DNA of 64,000 bases from Erwinia typographi. Its GTDB lineage: Bacteria; Pseudomonadota; Gammaproteobacteria; Enterobacterales; Enterobacteriaceae. The DNA is taken from contig NZ_JRUQ01000055.1 of the NCBI RefSeq assembly GCF_000773975.1, forward strand, positions 1 to 64,000, given 5' to 3'. Shown here one piece after another: positions 47,562 through 56,614 of this stretch (within the stretch, counting starts at the first letter, position 1; each line of letters starts with the position of its first letter). The position numbers were made by a program, and so were the translations under genes. The notes under the pieces are model-generated. The model was not told the origin of the DNA, did no database searches, and saw nothing but the letters and a program-made list of their open reading frames with translations.

Positions 47562-48725
47562 ATGAGCTTCAGCTTACCGGGAACGGATTTATATTATCTT
47601 GCTGCTGATAACCTTGATCCCGAGCGTTATGAGTGGATCCTCCCCCCCTTCAGAGCCTGGTCCCGCATTGGTCGTGAATATGAATTTGACGATCGCCATA
47701 CGTATACTGGTTACGTTGTTAACATGCGAAAGCGTGACGGGAGGACATATGCTTATCAGCAGCCGCCACATGGGCCACGGCAAAAAGAAAAACTCGAAAG
47801 AATGATTTTTTCTGGCGAGGTGGTGATGCTGGATGTCAGACAGTCACCGGGCGCGCTTTTTTATATTAACGAGGGTGGTTTGCTGATTTGCACGGATCGT
47901 CATGCGTTTCGTTTCAGCGGCGCGGAAAGAATTCTCCGCGAATATACTGCCTCGGTAAGGCGCAGAGACTATCGCAGCCGGGGAGGGAAACCACGACCAA
48001 CGTCACTGAGTGTCGGAGGATATAGCGTCGCGCCAGAACAGCGCGAGCAGGCGACAAAAAAACCGGAAACCTTCGCTACCCTCAACAGCAAGGCTGTAGG
48101 GCGCTTGCTGGCCGCAGGTGGCATTTACCACCAGAATCCGGAGATGTTTGCGGATACAGCCCGTAAGCTGGGCGGAGAAGCGGCGGAGGGATTTGACCAG
48201 GTACTGAATCAGCAGACCGCTGGCTCTCTCATCGCATTAAGCTCACTGGCCGCTATCGGGCGCGGAGCGGTACATCCTGCCTCTGTTACTGAACTGGAAA
48301 AACTGAAAAGCTTTCTGGGAACGTACAAAGGAGAAAAAAAACTCCTTCAGAATATTGATATAGTAAAAATGGACTACGTTAAGCGGAGTAATTCTGATTT
48401 GGCTCTGATGCGACGTGAGTTCAATAATGGAATACGTCGAGACTTTGTTAACAATGTTGCGAATCATCCGGACGTAGTGGCCAGGGTAGACTCGTCACAA
48501 TTACAAATCATGAAAACAGGTAGGGTACCTTCTGGCTACCAGGTTCACCATAAATTACCACTTGAAGATAGCGGGACTAATGATTTTTCAAACCTGGTTC
48601 TGATTAAGGACTCCCCTGAGCATCCTGTTTTTACGACAGTACAGCGGCAAATTAGCAGAAGCCTGACGCCAGAAGGAAGTAACATTGTACTGTGGCCTGT
48701 CCCTCGAGGCGTAATTTATCCGTGA
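47562..48725 (+). CDS. Probable HNH/endonuclease-VII-type nuclease toxin
   Basis: Probable polymorphic toxin (387 aa from ATG 47562; GGA lies 6 nt upstream; ATG 47556 and TTG 47529 are alternatives). Residues about 1-150 form an N-terminal domain I do not recognise (DLYYLAADNLDPERYEWILP). A basic linker follows (RRRDYRSRGGKPRP), then a helical middle part. The C-terminal 65 residues carry the HNH-type core GYQVHHKLPLEDSGTNDFSN with LVLIKDSPEHPVF, i.e. the His-His, Asn and distal His expected of a metal-finger nuclease. No secretion signal, PAAR or VgrG domain is visible. The base composition turns AT-richer towards the C-terminal half. The gene 7 nt downstream is its likely immunity gene. Confidence 0.78.
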   Translation: MSFSLPGTDLYYLAADNLDPERYEWILPPFRAWSRIGREYEFDDRHTYTGYVVNMRKRDGRTYAYQQPPHGPRQKEKLERMIFSGEVVMLDVRQSPGALFYINEGGLLICTDRHAFRFSGAERILREYTASVRRRDYRSRGGKPRPTSLSVGGYSVAPEQREQATKKPETFATLNSKAVGRLLAAGGIYHQNPEMFADTARKLGGEAAEGFDQVLNQQTAGSLIALSSLAAIGRGAVHPASVTELEKLKSFLGTYKGEKKLLQNIDIVKMDYVKRSNSDLALMRREFNNGIRRDFVNNVANHPDVVARVDSSQLQIMKTGRVPSGYQVHHKLPLEDSGTNDFSNLVLIKDSPEHPVFTTVQRQISRSLTPEGSNIVLWPVPRGVIYP

Positions 48726-48732
48726 GAAGCCA

Positions 48733-49197
48733 ATGACAAACTTAGAAAAAGCGGTCTGTGAGTTTAATTGTATTAGTAAAAGCATGGGCTATGAAATCAC
48801 TCCTCCCTATACCGGGGAGTTTATTCAATATGATTTTGGCCGGGGAATTGAACACGGACAGTCTGATTTTTGGCATCAATACTATGCTTTTGTGAGCATC
48901 AGCAATGGGCTCTTTGCTGATGGGCATACGTTTTATGGTGTTAACGATAGCGGCGATCCAGAAACTGGTAAATTAATTGAGTTTAATCAAGCTCTGGAAG
49001 TTATGGGACTTGAAGATGAAAGCATGATGGGCAGGATAGTCATAGGCGGCAACAATACCGATACTTTTTACTACGATACCCGCTCAGGAAAATGGGAATC
49101 CTGCGATCGTATCGGCACAAATAACATATGGGAGTCCTGCGACACCCTGGCTCAACTTATTGAAACACAGAATAATATGCTGAAAGATAGTCAATAA
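48733..49197 (+). CDS. Probable immunity protein of the HNH toxin
   Basis: Small acidic cytoplasmic protein (154 aa) directly after the toxin gene. Residues YEITPPYTGEFIQYDFG and NGLFADGHTFYGVNDSGDPE recall SMI1/KNR4 (SUKH)-superfamily immunity proteins, which often have an FADGHxFYGI-like turn; the match is by eye only. Negative charge, small size, position and AT-rich composition all fit an immunity role. It could instead be an unrelated small orphan. Confidence 0.68.
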   Translation: MTNLEKAVCEFNCISKSMGYEITPPYTGEFIQYDFGRGIEHGQSDFWHQYYAFVSISNGLFADGHTFYGVNDSGDPETGKLIEFNQALEVMGLEDESMMGRIVIGGNNTDTFYYDTRSGKWESCDRIGTNNIWESCDTLAQLIETQNNMLKDSQ

Positions 49198-49557
49198 CTC
49201 TGACATTTTTCTGGCAAGGCCGCTATTCTCCCGGCCGCCGTTTCCGCATTTTTCATTGCGGTTTCGGCGCGGCCAGGCATGAAGAATTCCCCGATGTAAA
49301 AAGATAACGTGTTGCTAACTTCCTGTGTAGAATTCTCCCTGTGCTGTTTTTATCGGCGAATCTGGCGCAAACTTTACCGACGGCCGAAACGATTTCGCCT
49401 GCCGTCAGCAACGCCAGGTAAACTGTCAGGCAAAAAGCGCGGGGCAGGGCTGGCTTATCTTCCCCTGACTGTGCCAGACTTAACCTTGAGCGGGCGACCT
49501 CCAGCGGCCTTCACTCCGCTGAGATCGCTTCATTTATTTGAGATTCAGGAGAGCATC
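49198..49557. other. Spacer between the immunity gene and ybhL
   Basis: About 360 bases, no supported gene. It contains a repeated-arm hairpin around 49238-49270 (CCGCA...TGCGG inside GCCG...CGGC) that may end the toxin-immunity transcript. The ybhL promoter should lie further right. Confidence 0.45.
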
Positions 49558-50268
49558 ATGGATCGATATCCACGTTCCAACAGTTCTATGGTTACAGGGG
49601 CCCGCACGGGTCTGCAAACCTACATGGCACAGGTTTACGGCTGGATGACCTGTGGACTGCTGCTGACCGCATTCGTCTCGTGGTTTGCCGCCAATACGCC
49701 AGCGGTGATGGAGCTGGTCTTTGCCAACCGTATCACCTTCTATGGCCTGATTATTGTGCAGCTGGGGCTGGTGTTTGTGCTCTCCGGCATGGTGCACAAG
49801 CTGAGCGGGGCGGCGGCGACCGGGCTGTTTATGCTCTATTCGGCGCTGACCGGTTTAACCCTGGCGAGTATTTTCCTCGTCTACACCTACTCCTCGATTG
49901 CCAGCACTTTCCTGGTCACCGGCGGGATGTTTGGCGCGATGAGCTTCTGGGGTTACACCACTAAACGCGATCTTAGCGGCATGGGCAGCATGCTGTTTAT
50001 GGCGCTGATTGGTATCCTGCTGGCCTCGGTGGTAAACATCTGGCTGAAGAGCACGGCGCTGATGTGGGCGGTGACCTATATTGGCGTGGTGGTGTTTGTC
50101 GGCCTGACCGCCTATGACACGCAGAAGCTGAAAAATATTGGCGAAGGGATCAACGTTGAAGACAAAGAGAACCTGCGTCGCTACTCAATCATGGGGGCGC
50201 TGACGCTGTATCTGGACTTCATTAACCTGTTCCTGATGCTGCTGCGGATTTTCGGCAACCGCCGCTAA
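49558..50268 (+). CDS. ybhL: Bax1-I/TMBIM family membrane protein YbhL
   Basis: Seven-helix inner-membrane protein (236 aa, E. coli YbhL 234) of the BI-1-like group. N-terminal RTGLQTYMAQVYGWMTCGLL, several membrane segments, and the family motif GLTAYDTQKLKNIGEGINVE near the end are present. ATG 49558 has AGGAGAG upstream. E. coli role undefined. A strong hairpin terminator follows. Confidence 0.93.
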   Translation: MDRYPRSNSSMVTGARTGLQTYMAQVYGWMTCGLLLTAFVSWFAANTPAVMELVFANRITFYGLIIVQLGLVFVLSGMVHKLSGAAATGLFMLYSALTGLTLASIFLVYTYSSIASTFLVTGGMFGAMSFWGYTTKRDLSGMGSMLFMALIGILLASVVNIWLKSTALMWAVTYIGVVVFVGLTAYDTQKLKNIGEGINVEDKENLRRYSIMGALTLYLDFINLFLMLLRIFGNRR

Positions 50269-50273
50269 CGGTG

Positions 50274-50297
50274 AGGGGGCGAACAGCGTCGCCCCCT
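50274..50297. terminator. Hairpin between convergent ybhL and ybhN
   Basis: Nine-bp stem AGGGGGCGA / TCGCCCCCT with loop ACAGCG, directly after the ybhL stop. A long T-run is missing, so efficiency is uncertain. Confidence 0.65.
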
Positions 50298-50301
50298 GCC
50301 T

Positions 50302-51270
50302 TTATGGCGTTTTTGCCATTTTCTCTTCGTTCTTCTCCCTCAGCGTTTTCGCCCGTCCTTCCAGCCAGAGATAAAGCACCAGCGCCAGCAGCAGCGGGGC
50401 AATAAAGTAAATCACCCGGTAGGCGAGCAGCGCAGCGATAATGGCGCCGTGAGACAGATGTTCGCCGGCCAGCAGTGCCAGGAACACCGCTTCCAGCACG
50501 CCAATCCCGGCCGGAATATGAATAATCACCCCGGCAATACTGCTGATCAGCAGCACGCCCAGCACCTGGGGATAGTCCACTTTCTGCGCCAGCAGCAACC
50601 AGATAATGGCGCCCATCACCAGCCAGTTGGCGCTGGAAACGGTGAACTGGAGAAGGGCCATGCGCAATGAGGGCAGCGCCAGCTTGTGGCCTTTGATCGT
50701 CCAGCGGCGGCGCTTTGAGAAGGCGCACAGCGCCAGGTAGACCACGACAAACGCCAGCAGCGCCACGCCGATGATTCTCAAGGTTCCTTCGCCAATAAAC
50801 CAACCTGAAGGAATCGGCACCAAGCCGACGCTGAAGACCACGCCAGACACCAGCACGTATCCCAGCCAGTTAGTGGCAATGCTCAGCGAAAAAATGCGCG
50901 TGATAGTGCGGCTATTCAGGCCGAGCCGGGAGTAGAGGCGGTAGCGCATGGCTACGCCGCCAACCCAGGTGCTGAGCGTCAGATTAAAGGCGTAGCAGAT
51001 AAACGACACCAGCATCACCTGGCGCTTTTGCAGCTTGTGGCCGCAGTAGGCCTGGCCAATCAAATCGTAGACGCCGTAGGTCAGATAGCTGACGACCGCC
51101 AGCGCCACGGCGGCCAGGATGGCAAAGCGGTTGTAGTGGGTGATGACCTCGATAACGTCATGCCAGTTGACCTTACGGGCGTAGATCGTCAGCAGAACGG
51201 CGACGGCGATGAAAAACAGCCAGGTAAGGATCTTCTTTAGCCATTTCCAGCGTGAATGTGCAGCAGACAT
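50302..51270 (-). CDS. ybhN: UPF0104 inner-membrane protein YbhN
   Basis: Polytopic membrane protein (322 aa, E. coli 318) of the lysylphosphatidylglycerol-synthase-TM/UPF0104 group. It has about eight helices, the family turn STWVGGVAMRYRLYSRLGL, and HIPAGIGVLEAVFLALL. Its start overlaps the clsB stop by 1 nt, so it belongs to ybhP-clsB-ybhN. A link to phospholipid handling is inferred from this pairing. Confidence 0.93.
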   Translation of the reverse strand: MSAAHSRWKWLKKILTWLFFIAVAVLLTIYARKVNWHDVIEVITHYNRFAILAAVALAVVSYLTYGVYDLIGQAYCGHKLQKRQVMLVSFICYAFNLTLSTWVGGVAMRYRLYSRLGLNSRTITRIFSLSIATNWLGYVLVSGVVFSVGLVPIPSGWFIGEGTLRIIGVALLAFVVVYLALCAFSKRRRWTIKGHKLALPSLRMALLQFTVSSANWLVMGAIIWLLLAQKVDYPQVLGVLLISSIAGVIIHIPAGIGVLEAVFLALLAGEHLSHGAIIAALLAYRVIYFIAPLLLALVLYLWLEGRAKTLREKNEEKMAKTP

Positions 51271-52514
51271 CAGGATTTTACTCGCTTTTTCTCAGGCTCA
51301 AGGCGATCCTGGGTTTCCAGTTCGGGCTGAACGGGGGGCGGAACCTGCGCCAGCTTTGGCGTATGCGCCGGAAGCCAGCCGGCAATCGCCGGGAAGTGAC
51401 GGAGGAAATGAAAGACCAGCACGCTTTTCGCCAGCTGCCGCCAGTTTTGCTTCGGCAGATGGCTCTCTTCGACGCGCTGACAATCTTCTTTCAGCAGGCG
51501 GTTCAAATTTCCTCTTACCGTTTCGTTAAACGTCCGATCGTGGATCATCAGATTGGCTTCAAGGTTTAGCGACAGGCTGAGCGGATCGAGATTGCTGGAG
51601 CCAACGGTTGACCAATGGCTATCCTGTACGGCGATTTTGGCGTGCAGCGGGCGGCGGATATATTCATAAATCTCCACGCCGCCGCTCACCAGGTAATTAT
51701 AGAGCAGCTCTGCGCCGACCTTAACGATCGGCATATCAGGCTCGCCCTGCACAATCAGCTTTACCGACACGCCGCGCTGAGCCGCGCTGCGCATCTCTCG
51801 CAGCAGCCTGTAACCGGGGAAGAAGTAAGCATTAGCGATAATCACTTCCCGCTTTGCGTCGCGCAGCATATCGATGTAGTGCTGTTCAATGTCGTTACGG
51901 TGCTCATCGTTATCGCGCCAGACCAGCAGCACCTGGGCATCGCCTGGCGTGGCATTCTTTGCCGGGCGGTGAGAGCTGCCGCCCCACCAGCGTCGGGTGA
52001 TCTGCTGGCTGTTGATGGCCTGCTGCACATAGCGCGTAATATCCTCAACAATCGGTCCTTTCACCTCAACGGCGTAATCCTGCTTGGCCTGTGGCCCGTA
52101 GCTTGAGTTGTGCTCGCTGGAGTAGTTGATCCCGCCGACAAAGGCAATCTGCCCGTCACAGACCACGATTTTACGGTGCAGACGGCGGAAGATGTTGGTT
52201 CTCATGCCGAAGATCAGCGGGCGCGGATCGTAATAAAGAAAGCGGACGCCAGCCGACGTCAGGCTGTTAATGAAGCTGTCGGAGAGATCGTTCGAACCGT
52301 AGCCATCCAGCATCATTTCCACTTTTACTCCCCGGTTTGCCGCCTCCAGCAGCACCGTATGCAGCTCGTTACCCACCTCGTCCTCAAATAAAATAAACGT
52401 TTCCAACAGCACGTTCTCCCGCGCCCGCCGGATCGCTTCAAAGACGCGGGGGAAATATTCTTCCCCGTTTTCCAGCAGGTGCAGGCGGTTGCCGTCGCGC
52501 CATTCCATGTTCAT
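51270..52514 (-). CDS. clsB: Cardiolipin synthase B
   Basis: Phospholipase-D-family enzyme making cardiolipin or phosphatidylglycerol (414 aa, E. coli 413). Two HKD motifs are intact: [20 protein letters not shown] and [20 protein letters not shown]. Overlaps ybhP by 4 nt upstream and ybhN by 1 nt downstream. Confidence 0.95.
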   Translation of the reverse strand: MNMEWRDGNRLHLLENGEEYFPRVFEAIRRARENVLLETFILFEDEVGNELHTVLLEAANRGVKVEMMLDGYGSNDLSDSFINSLTSAGVRFLYYDPRPLIFGMRTNIFRRLHRKIVVCDGQIAFVGGINYSSEHNSSYGPQAKQDYAVEVKGPIVEDITRYVQQAINSQQITRRWWGGSSHRPAKNATPGDAQVLLVWRDNDEHRNDIEQHYIDMLRDAKREVIIANAYFFPGYRLLREMRSAAQRGVSVKLIVQGEPDMPIVKVGAELLYNYLVSGGVEIYEYIRRPLHAKIAVQDSHWSTVGSSNLDPLSLSLNLEANLMIHDRTFNETVRGNLNRLLKEDCQRVEESHLPKQNWRQLAKSVLVFHFLRHFPAIAGWLPAHTPKLAQVPPPVQPELETQDRLEPEKKRVKS

Positions 52515-53272
52515 AGGTGGATCTCCACGGCGAGAGGGGCGTGATCGGAAAGATGTGACCAGGGGCGCAACGGTATCGTCTGCGGATGGCTTATCGCGGC
52601 ATTTTTCACGTAGATACGGTCAAGCCGCAGCAGCGGAAAACGGGCCGGGAAAGTACGCGCCGGGCGACCGGACTTCCGGCTGAACACTTCGTCCAGCGCT
52701 GCGCCTTTTTTAAGAATGGCGTTGGCCTTTTGCTGCCAGTCATTAAAATCACCGGCTACCACCACCGGCGCATCCGGCGGCAGGCTGTTGACCAAATCGC
52801 AAAGTAATTTCAGCTGCGCATGACGATGGGCATCACGCAGGCCAAGATGGACGCAAATAGCGTGCAGCGGCTGAGGCCGATCCGGAATGCTAACCTGACA
52901 GTGCAGCAGGCCGCGTTTTTCGGTGCCCTCAACGGAAATATCTAAATTGTTATATTCCACAATCGGTAAGCGCGACAGGACCGCGTTACCATGATGCCCT
53001 TCGGGATAAATCGCGTTGCGTCCGTAAGCGTAATCATTCCACATGGTGTCGGCCAGGAATTCGTAATGAGGTGTGTCCGGCCAGTTCTCAATCTCCAGCT
53101 GATTGACGGCGTGGGTGCCCATCACCTCTTGTAAAAAGACCATATCGGCCGAGGTTGCCCTGACCGCATCACGCAGCTCAGGCAGGATAAAACGTCGGTT
53201 AAAGGCGGTAAAACCCTTGTGCGTATTGATCGTCAGGACTTTTAATGAAAATCCCTGCGCGTTTTGTGACAT
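52511..53272 (-). CDS. ybhP: Endonuclease/exonuclease/phosphatase-family protein YbhP
   Basis: EEP-fold hydrolase (253 aa, exactly the E. coli length from ATG 53272). Motifs: [36 protein letters not shown], and [10 protein letters not shown]. Substrate unknown. A longer open frame runs to 53416 but has no support. First gene of ybhP-clsB-ybhN, divergent from ybhQ. Confidence 0.94.
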   Translation of the reverse strand: MSQNAQGFSLKVLTINTHKGFTAFNRRFILPELRDAVRATSADMVFLQEVMGTHAVNQLEIENWPDTPHYEFLADTMWNDYAYGRNAIYPEGHHGNAVLSRLPIVEYNNLDISVEGTEKRGLLHCQVSIPDRPQPLHAICVHLGLRDAHRHAQLKLLCDLVNSLPPDAPVVVAGDFNDWQQKANAILKKGAALDEVFSRKSGRPARTFPARFPLLRLDRIYVKNAAISHPQTIPLRPWSHLSDHAPLAVEIHL

Positions 53273-53454
53273 ACTGTGCGCGCTCTCCTTTTCAACTGAT
53301 GAAGAGTAAAGTGTAGTCTTTGTCACAAAAGAGTGCCCTGAAACGGCGTTCTTTGCGGCATTATCCGAAAATTGCGTTAGTCTGAGGAAATTCGTTATCA
53401 CTTGCTGTGTTAACAAGGCTGGGCGACCTGTGTTGGGTCTGCCAGGAGAAGAAA

Positions 53455-53844
53455 ATGAAATGGTCTAACCGTATTCAGATTGTCACCGGACAAACCTGTG
53501 TACATATCACGCTCCACCTCCTGCTGATTGCCGGGCTGGTGTGGGGATGGAAACACCAGGCGCTGCTCCAGGTCAGCACGGTATTTCTGGCGATGTATGC
53601 CAGCGTATTTGCCGCCATGCTGCTGACTCAGCGGATGCCGCGTCTGCGCCGGGTAGGCGACTTCTTAGAAGATGTCAGTACTACCTACTATTTTGGCGCG
53701 GCGATGCTGGTGCTGTATCTGCTCTCCCGCGTGATCCACAACAACCTGCTGTTAGGTTGTATTGGCGTGCTAATGCTGACCGGACCCTGTGTGGTCTCTC
53801 TGCTGGCTAAAGAGCCTGTTCGCGCTCGCCAGCGTCATCGCTAA
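53455..53844 (+). CDS. ybhQ: Inner membrane protein YbhQ
   Basis: Small four-helix membrane protein (129 aa, E. coli 136). Conserved parts are [24 protein letters not shown] and [14 protein letters not shown] 53455 has AGGAGAAG upstream; an upstream in-frame ATG at 53407 is unlikely. Role unknown. It has its own terminator. Confidence 0.92.
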   Translation: MKWSNRIQIVTGQTCVHITLHLLLIAGLVWGWKHQALLQVSTVFLAMYASVFAAMLLTQRMPRLRRVGDFLEDVSTTYYFGAAMLVLYLLSRVIHNNLLLGCIGVLMLTGPCVVSLLAKEPVRARQRHR

Positions 53845-53848
53845 GCAT

Positions 53849-53876
53849 AACGGGCCACGCAAGTGGCCCGTTTTTT
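53849..53876 (+). terminator. Terminator after ybhQ
   Basis: Stem AACGGGCCAC / GTGGCCCGTT with GCAA loop and six T. Confidence 0.95.
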
Positions 53877-53965
53877 ATAAAAACCCCCTCCGTTAGAACA
53901 AAACGAACTGAATAAAATCCCGCGCTGGCGTGTTAACCCTGTAATCACTCACGGGGAATTTCATC

Positions 53966-54517
53966 ATGCGTCAGACCACCGCTTCTGCTCACTACGACTG
54001 GCTAACCATCACGCTGCACTGGCTGACGGCGCTCGACGTGATCTTTCTGTTTGCCAGCTTTCAGGTCTGGTCACGGCTGGAGAGGGGCACGCCGCTGCGC
54101 CATGACCTCCAGTCCCTGCACATCTCCTGCGGCATTTTGCTGGCGCTGCTGATGGTGGTGCGGATCTTCTGGCGCGTCAGCAAAGGCCGTCGCCTGCCGC
54201 CCGCCAGCGCATCGCGAGTGGTGCACATCGGCGCTAAGTCGGTACATGGCCTGCTCTATCTGCTGCTGATCGCGCAGGTTGCTTTAGGGTTTCTGTTCCG
54301 CTGGGCCCAGGGCGAACCCTTTGCCTTCTTCGGCTTTGGCGATTTATCCGATCTGGTCTATATCGAAGGTTCACTGCGTAAGTTGTTGGGATCGCTGCAC
54401 TATTACAATGCCTGGCTGATTATCGCGCTGGCAGGCGGCCACGCCGTAGTGGCGCTGCTGCACCATTACGTGCTGCGCGACGGCACGCTGAAACGCATGA
54501 TCCCAGGGGCCAAATAA
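53966..54517 (+). CDS. Cytochrome b561-family membrane protein
   Basis: Di-haem b-type cytochrome of the CybB family (183 aa). Four helices are visible, with candidate haem-ligand His in ITLHWLTALDVIF, LQSLHISCGILLAL, VHGLLYLLLIAQ and HAVVALLHHYVLRDGTLKRM. Such proteins pass electrons from ubiquinol and some quench superoxide. It is the first gene of a four-gene cluster with a TPR protein, an ECF sigma factor and an anti-sigma factor. Confidence 0.88.
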   Translation: MRQTTASAHYDWLTITLHWLTALDVIFLFASFQVWSRLERGTPLRHDLQSLHISCGILLALLMVVRIFWRVSKGRRLPPASASRVVHIGAKSVHGLLYLLLIAQVALGFLFRWAQGEPFAFFGFGDLSDLVYIEGSLRKLLGSLHYYNAWLIIALAGGHAVVALLHHYVLRDGTLKRMIPGAK

Positions 54518-54548
54518 TCCTCAGCCGTACTCTACCGGAGTTGCAAAA

Positions 54549-55076
54549 ATGAAGACAAAAATCAGTCGTGTGTTATGCCTGGCCGCGCTTTCCGTCGTGC
54601 TGGTGAGCGGGATGGCCCACGCAATGGGCGATGATGATGACAAGCCGCCAACCTGCCCAAAAGGGCAGATCTACGATAAAAAAGCCAAAAGCTGCGTGGC
54701 CGATAAAACCAGTATGATTAACGACAGCGATCGCACCGATTATGCCTATGCGCTGGCGAAAGCCGGGCGCTATGATGAGGCGCTGCAAACGCTCAATCAG
54801 CTGAAGCAGCCCAACACCGCGAAGGCGTGGAACTATCGCGGCTACGCTACCCGCAAGCTGGGGCGCACCGACGAGGGGATTGGTTACTATCAAAAATCTA
54901 TCGCGCTGGACCCGCACTACGCACAGGTCCGTGAGTATCTTGGCGAGGCGTACATGATCAAACGGCAGCCCGATCTGGCGCGCGAGCAGCTAACGATTAT
55001 TAAAGGCATTTGCGGCACCGGCTGTGAAGAGTACCGCGATCTTTCGGCAGCCATTAACGGCCACCCGGAGTCCTGA
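54549..55076 (+). CDS. Exported TPR-repeat protein
   Basis: Signal peptide MKTKISRVLCLAALSVVLVS...AHA (about 1-25). A short Cys motif follows (PPTCPKGQIYDKKAKSC), then tetratricopeptide repeats (TDYAYALAKAGRYDEALQTL and AWNYRGYATRKLGRTDEGIG), and a C-terminal CGTGCEEYRDLSAAI. Length 175 aa. Predicted periplasmic partner protein of the cluster; exact role unknown. It starts 32 nt after the cytochrome gene. Confidence 0.82.
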   Translation: MKTKISRVLCLAALSVVLVSGMAHAMGDDDDKPPTCPKGQIYDKKAKSCVADKTSMINDSDRTDYAYALAKAGRYDEALQTLNQLKQPNTAKAWNYRGYATRKLGRTDEGIGYYQKSIALDPHYAQVREYLGEAYMIKRQPDLAREQLTIIKGICGTGCEEYRDLSAAINGHPES

Positions 55077-55110
55077 TTAAGGTGAGAGACAGACAGGCTA
55101 AGGAGCACGG

Positions 55111-55629
55111 ATGAGCCACAGCGTGGATCTTCGCGGCGAACTCCCTCTCTATCTGGCGCGCTTGTGGCGCTATGGGTTGGTGCTGTCGCGAAAGCGGGAT
55201 GTGGCGGAAGATTTAGTGCAGGCGACCTGTCTGCGGGCGCTGGAAAAGAGCAGCCAGTTTGTGCCGGGTACCCGCCTGGACCGCTGGCTGTTCACTATCC
55301 TGCATTCGGTGTGGATCAATCAGGTCCGCGCCACGCAGTTAACCCAGCAGCAGAATATCGACGAGTCAGACGAACTGGCCTTTCAGGTGAGCGACAGCGA
55401 TGCCGATCACCTCTGGGCGCAGCAGGTTCGCGAGCGAATCAACCGGCTGCCCGAAGCCCAGCGTAACGCCGTCTTTCTGGTCTATGTCGAAGGGTTTACC
55501 TATCAGGAAGCCGCGGAGACGCTGGCGGTGCCGGTCGGCACCATCATGAGCCGACTGGCTAACGCCAGACAGGCGCTGGCGAAGGCGGTGGTTCCCGGCG
55601 TCAGGCAGACCAGAAGGAGAGAACGATGA
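55111..55629 (+). CDS. ECF-type RNA polymerase sigma factor
   Basis: Alternative sigma factor (172 aa). Region 2: YGLVLSRKRDVAEDLVQATC and RLDRWLFTILHSVWINQVRA. Region 4: LPEAQRNAVFLVYVEGFTYQ then EAAETLAVPVGTIMSRLANA. The TPR gene is 35 nt upstream, and the stop overlaps the anti-sigma start by 4 nt. The promoter it recognises is probably near 53880-53965, but I could not fix a site. Confidence 0.92.
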   Translation: MSHSVDLRGELPLYLARLWRYGLVLSRKRDVAEDLVQATCLRALEKSSQFVPGTRLDRWLFTILHSVWINQVRATQLTQQQNIDESDELAFQVSDSDADHLWAQQVRERINRLPEAQRNAVFLVYVEGFTYQEAAETLAVPVGTIMSRLANARQALAKAVVPGVRQTRRRER

Positions 55630-56405
55630 GCCAGTGGCAGAAGGGCGCACCGGTTTCCGACGAAATGCTGGTGGCCTGGCTTGATAATCAGCTGGACGAA
55701 CGGCAGCATCGGCAGGTAGAGAAGATGCTAAAAGATGATCCCGAACTGAGCGAGCGTCTGGCCGAACTCGATCGTGCCAGCGTTGATTTCTCCGCGGCTT
55801 TCGCCCCGCTACTGGAAGAGGCGCCAACGGCTCGTTTGCAGCAAAAATTCTCTGCAGCAGTCGCACGAGCGGAGGCATCGCAGCCGCATGGCGTCAGTCG
55901 CAGGGCGCTGATAGCGGCGACCGTCTCGGCACTGGCGCTGGGCGTGGTGGGCGGGTTAAAGGGCAGGCGGCTGTTTGATAATGACGACGGCTGGCGGGAT
56001 ACGGTGGCGCAGTATATGGCGCTTTATACCCACCAGAGCTTTGAGGACGTTGATCCTGGTCCCGAGGCTATGCAGCAGCAGTTGGCCAGCGTCAGCAGCC
56101 ATCTCGACCTGCCGCTGTCGGTCAGCGCGCTTACGCTCGCGGGCAGCGAGTTTAAGGGCGCGAGGATGCTGCGCTACGATGATAAATCCATTGCGCAAAT
56201 TGTCTGGGACGACCCCCATTCCGGGCCGCTGGCGCTCTGTATCACCGCCTCGTTGCGGCCTGCCGAAGGCGGGTTAGCGCAAGAGAAGCGGCGGGGAATG
56301 AACGTGGTCTACTGGCAGCGGCAGCGGCACAGCTTTATGCTGATTGGTCACAAGCCTGCTGGCGCCCTGCTGGCGGTGGCTAAAGCGCTGTCGGCTTCGG
56401 TCTGA
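55626..56405 (+). CDS. Probable membrane-anchored anti-sigma factor
   Basis: A 259-aa protein translated in overlap with the sigma gene. Residues 1-80 resemble an anti-sigma N-terminal helix bundle ([20 protein letters not shown] and [16 protein letters not shown]) but lack the zinc-binding HxxxCxxC. One membrane segment follows near 97-116 ([20 protein letters not shown]). The remaining about 140 residues would be periplasmic. This topology suits sensing outside the membrane and holding the ECF factor inside. The signal is unknown. Confidence 0.82.
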   Translation: MSQWQKGAPVSDEMLVAWLDNQLDERQHRQVEKMLKDDPELSERLAELDRASVDFSAAFAPLLEEAPTARLQQKFSAAVARAEASQPHGVSRRALIAATVSALALGVVGGLKGRRLFDNDDGWRDTVAQYMALYTHQSFEDVDPGPEAMQQQLASVSSHLDLPLSVSALTLAGSEFKGARMLRYDDKSIAQIVWDDPHSGPLALCITASLRPAEGGLAQEKRRGMNVVYWQRQRHSFMLIGHKPAGALLAVAKALSASV

Positions 56406-56481
56406 CGGTCAGCGGATTGGGCTGGCCGTTACTCTGGGGGGTGTCCGATAAAAGAATAACTCCCGGTAACGACACAACATC

Positions 56482-56490
56482 TGTTATAAT
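56482..56490 (+). promoter_or_regulatory. Extended -10 promoter of rhlE
   Basis: TGTTATAAT combines a TGN extension with a perfect TATAAT (56485-56490). No good -35 is visible, as expected for extended -10 promoters. It predicts an rhlE leader of about 118 nt. Confidence 0.7.
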
Positions 56491-56527
56491 CCGCCACTTA
56501 CGCACCGTGGTTTGTGCACCCTTTCAA

Positions 56528-56586
56528 ACGTCAGGCGTAGCCTGGCGTCATATTCTCCCCCTGGAAACTACACCGCTTTACGCGGT
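56528..56586 (+). promoter_or_regulatory. Two hairpins in the rhlE 5' leader
   Basis: ACGTCAGGC (56528-56536) pairs with GCCTGGCGT (56540-56548) over a 3-base loop. ACCGC (56572-56576) pairs with GCGGT (56582-56586). Both lie between the predicted transcription start and ATG 56615. Confidence 0.45.
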
Positions 56587-56614
56587 CAGGGCGGACCCGG
56601 AGTCAGTCAACTTT

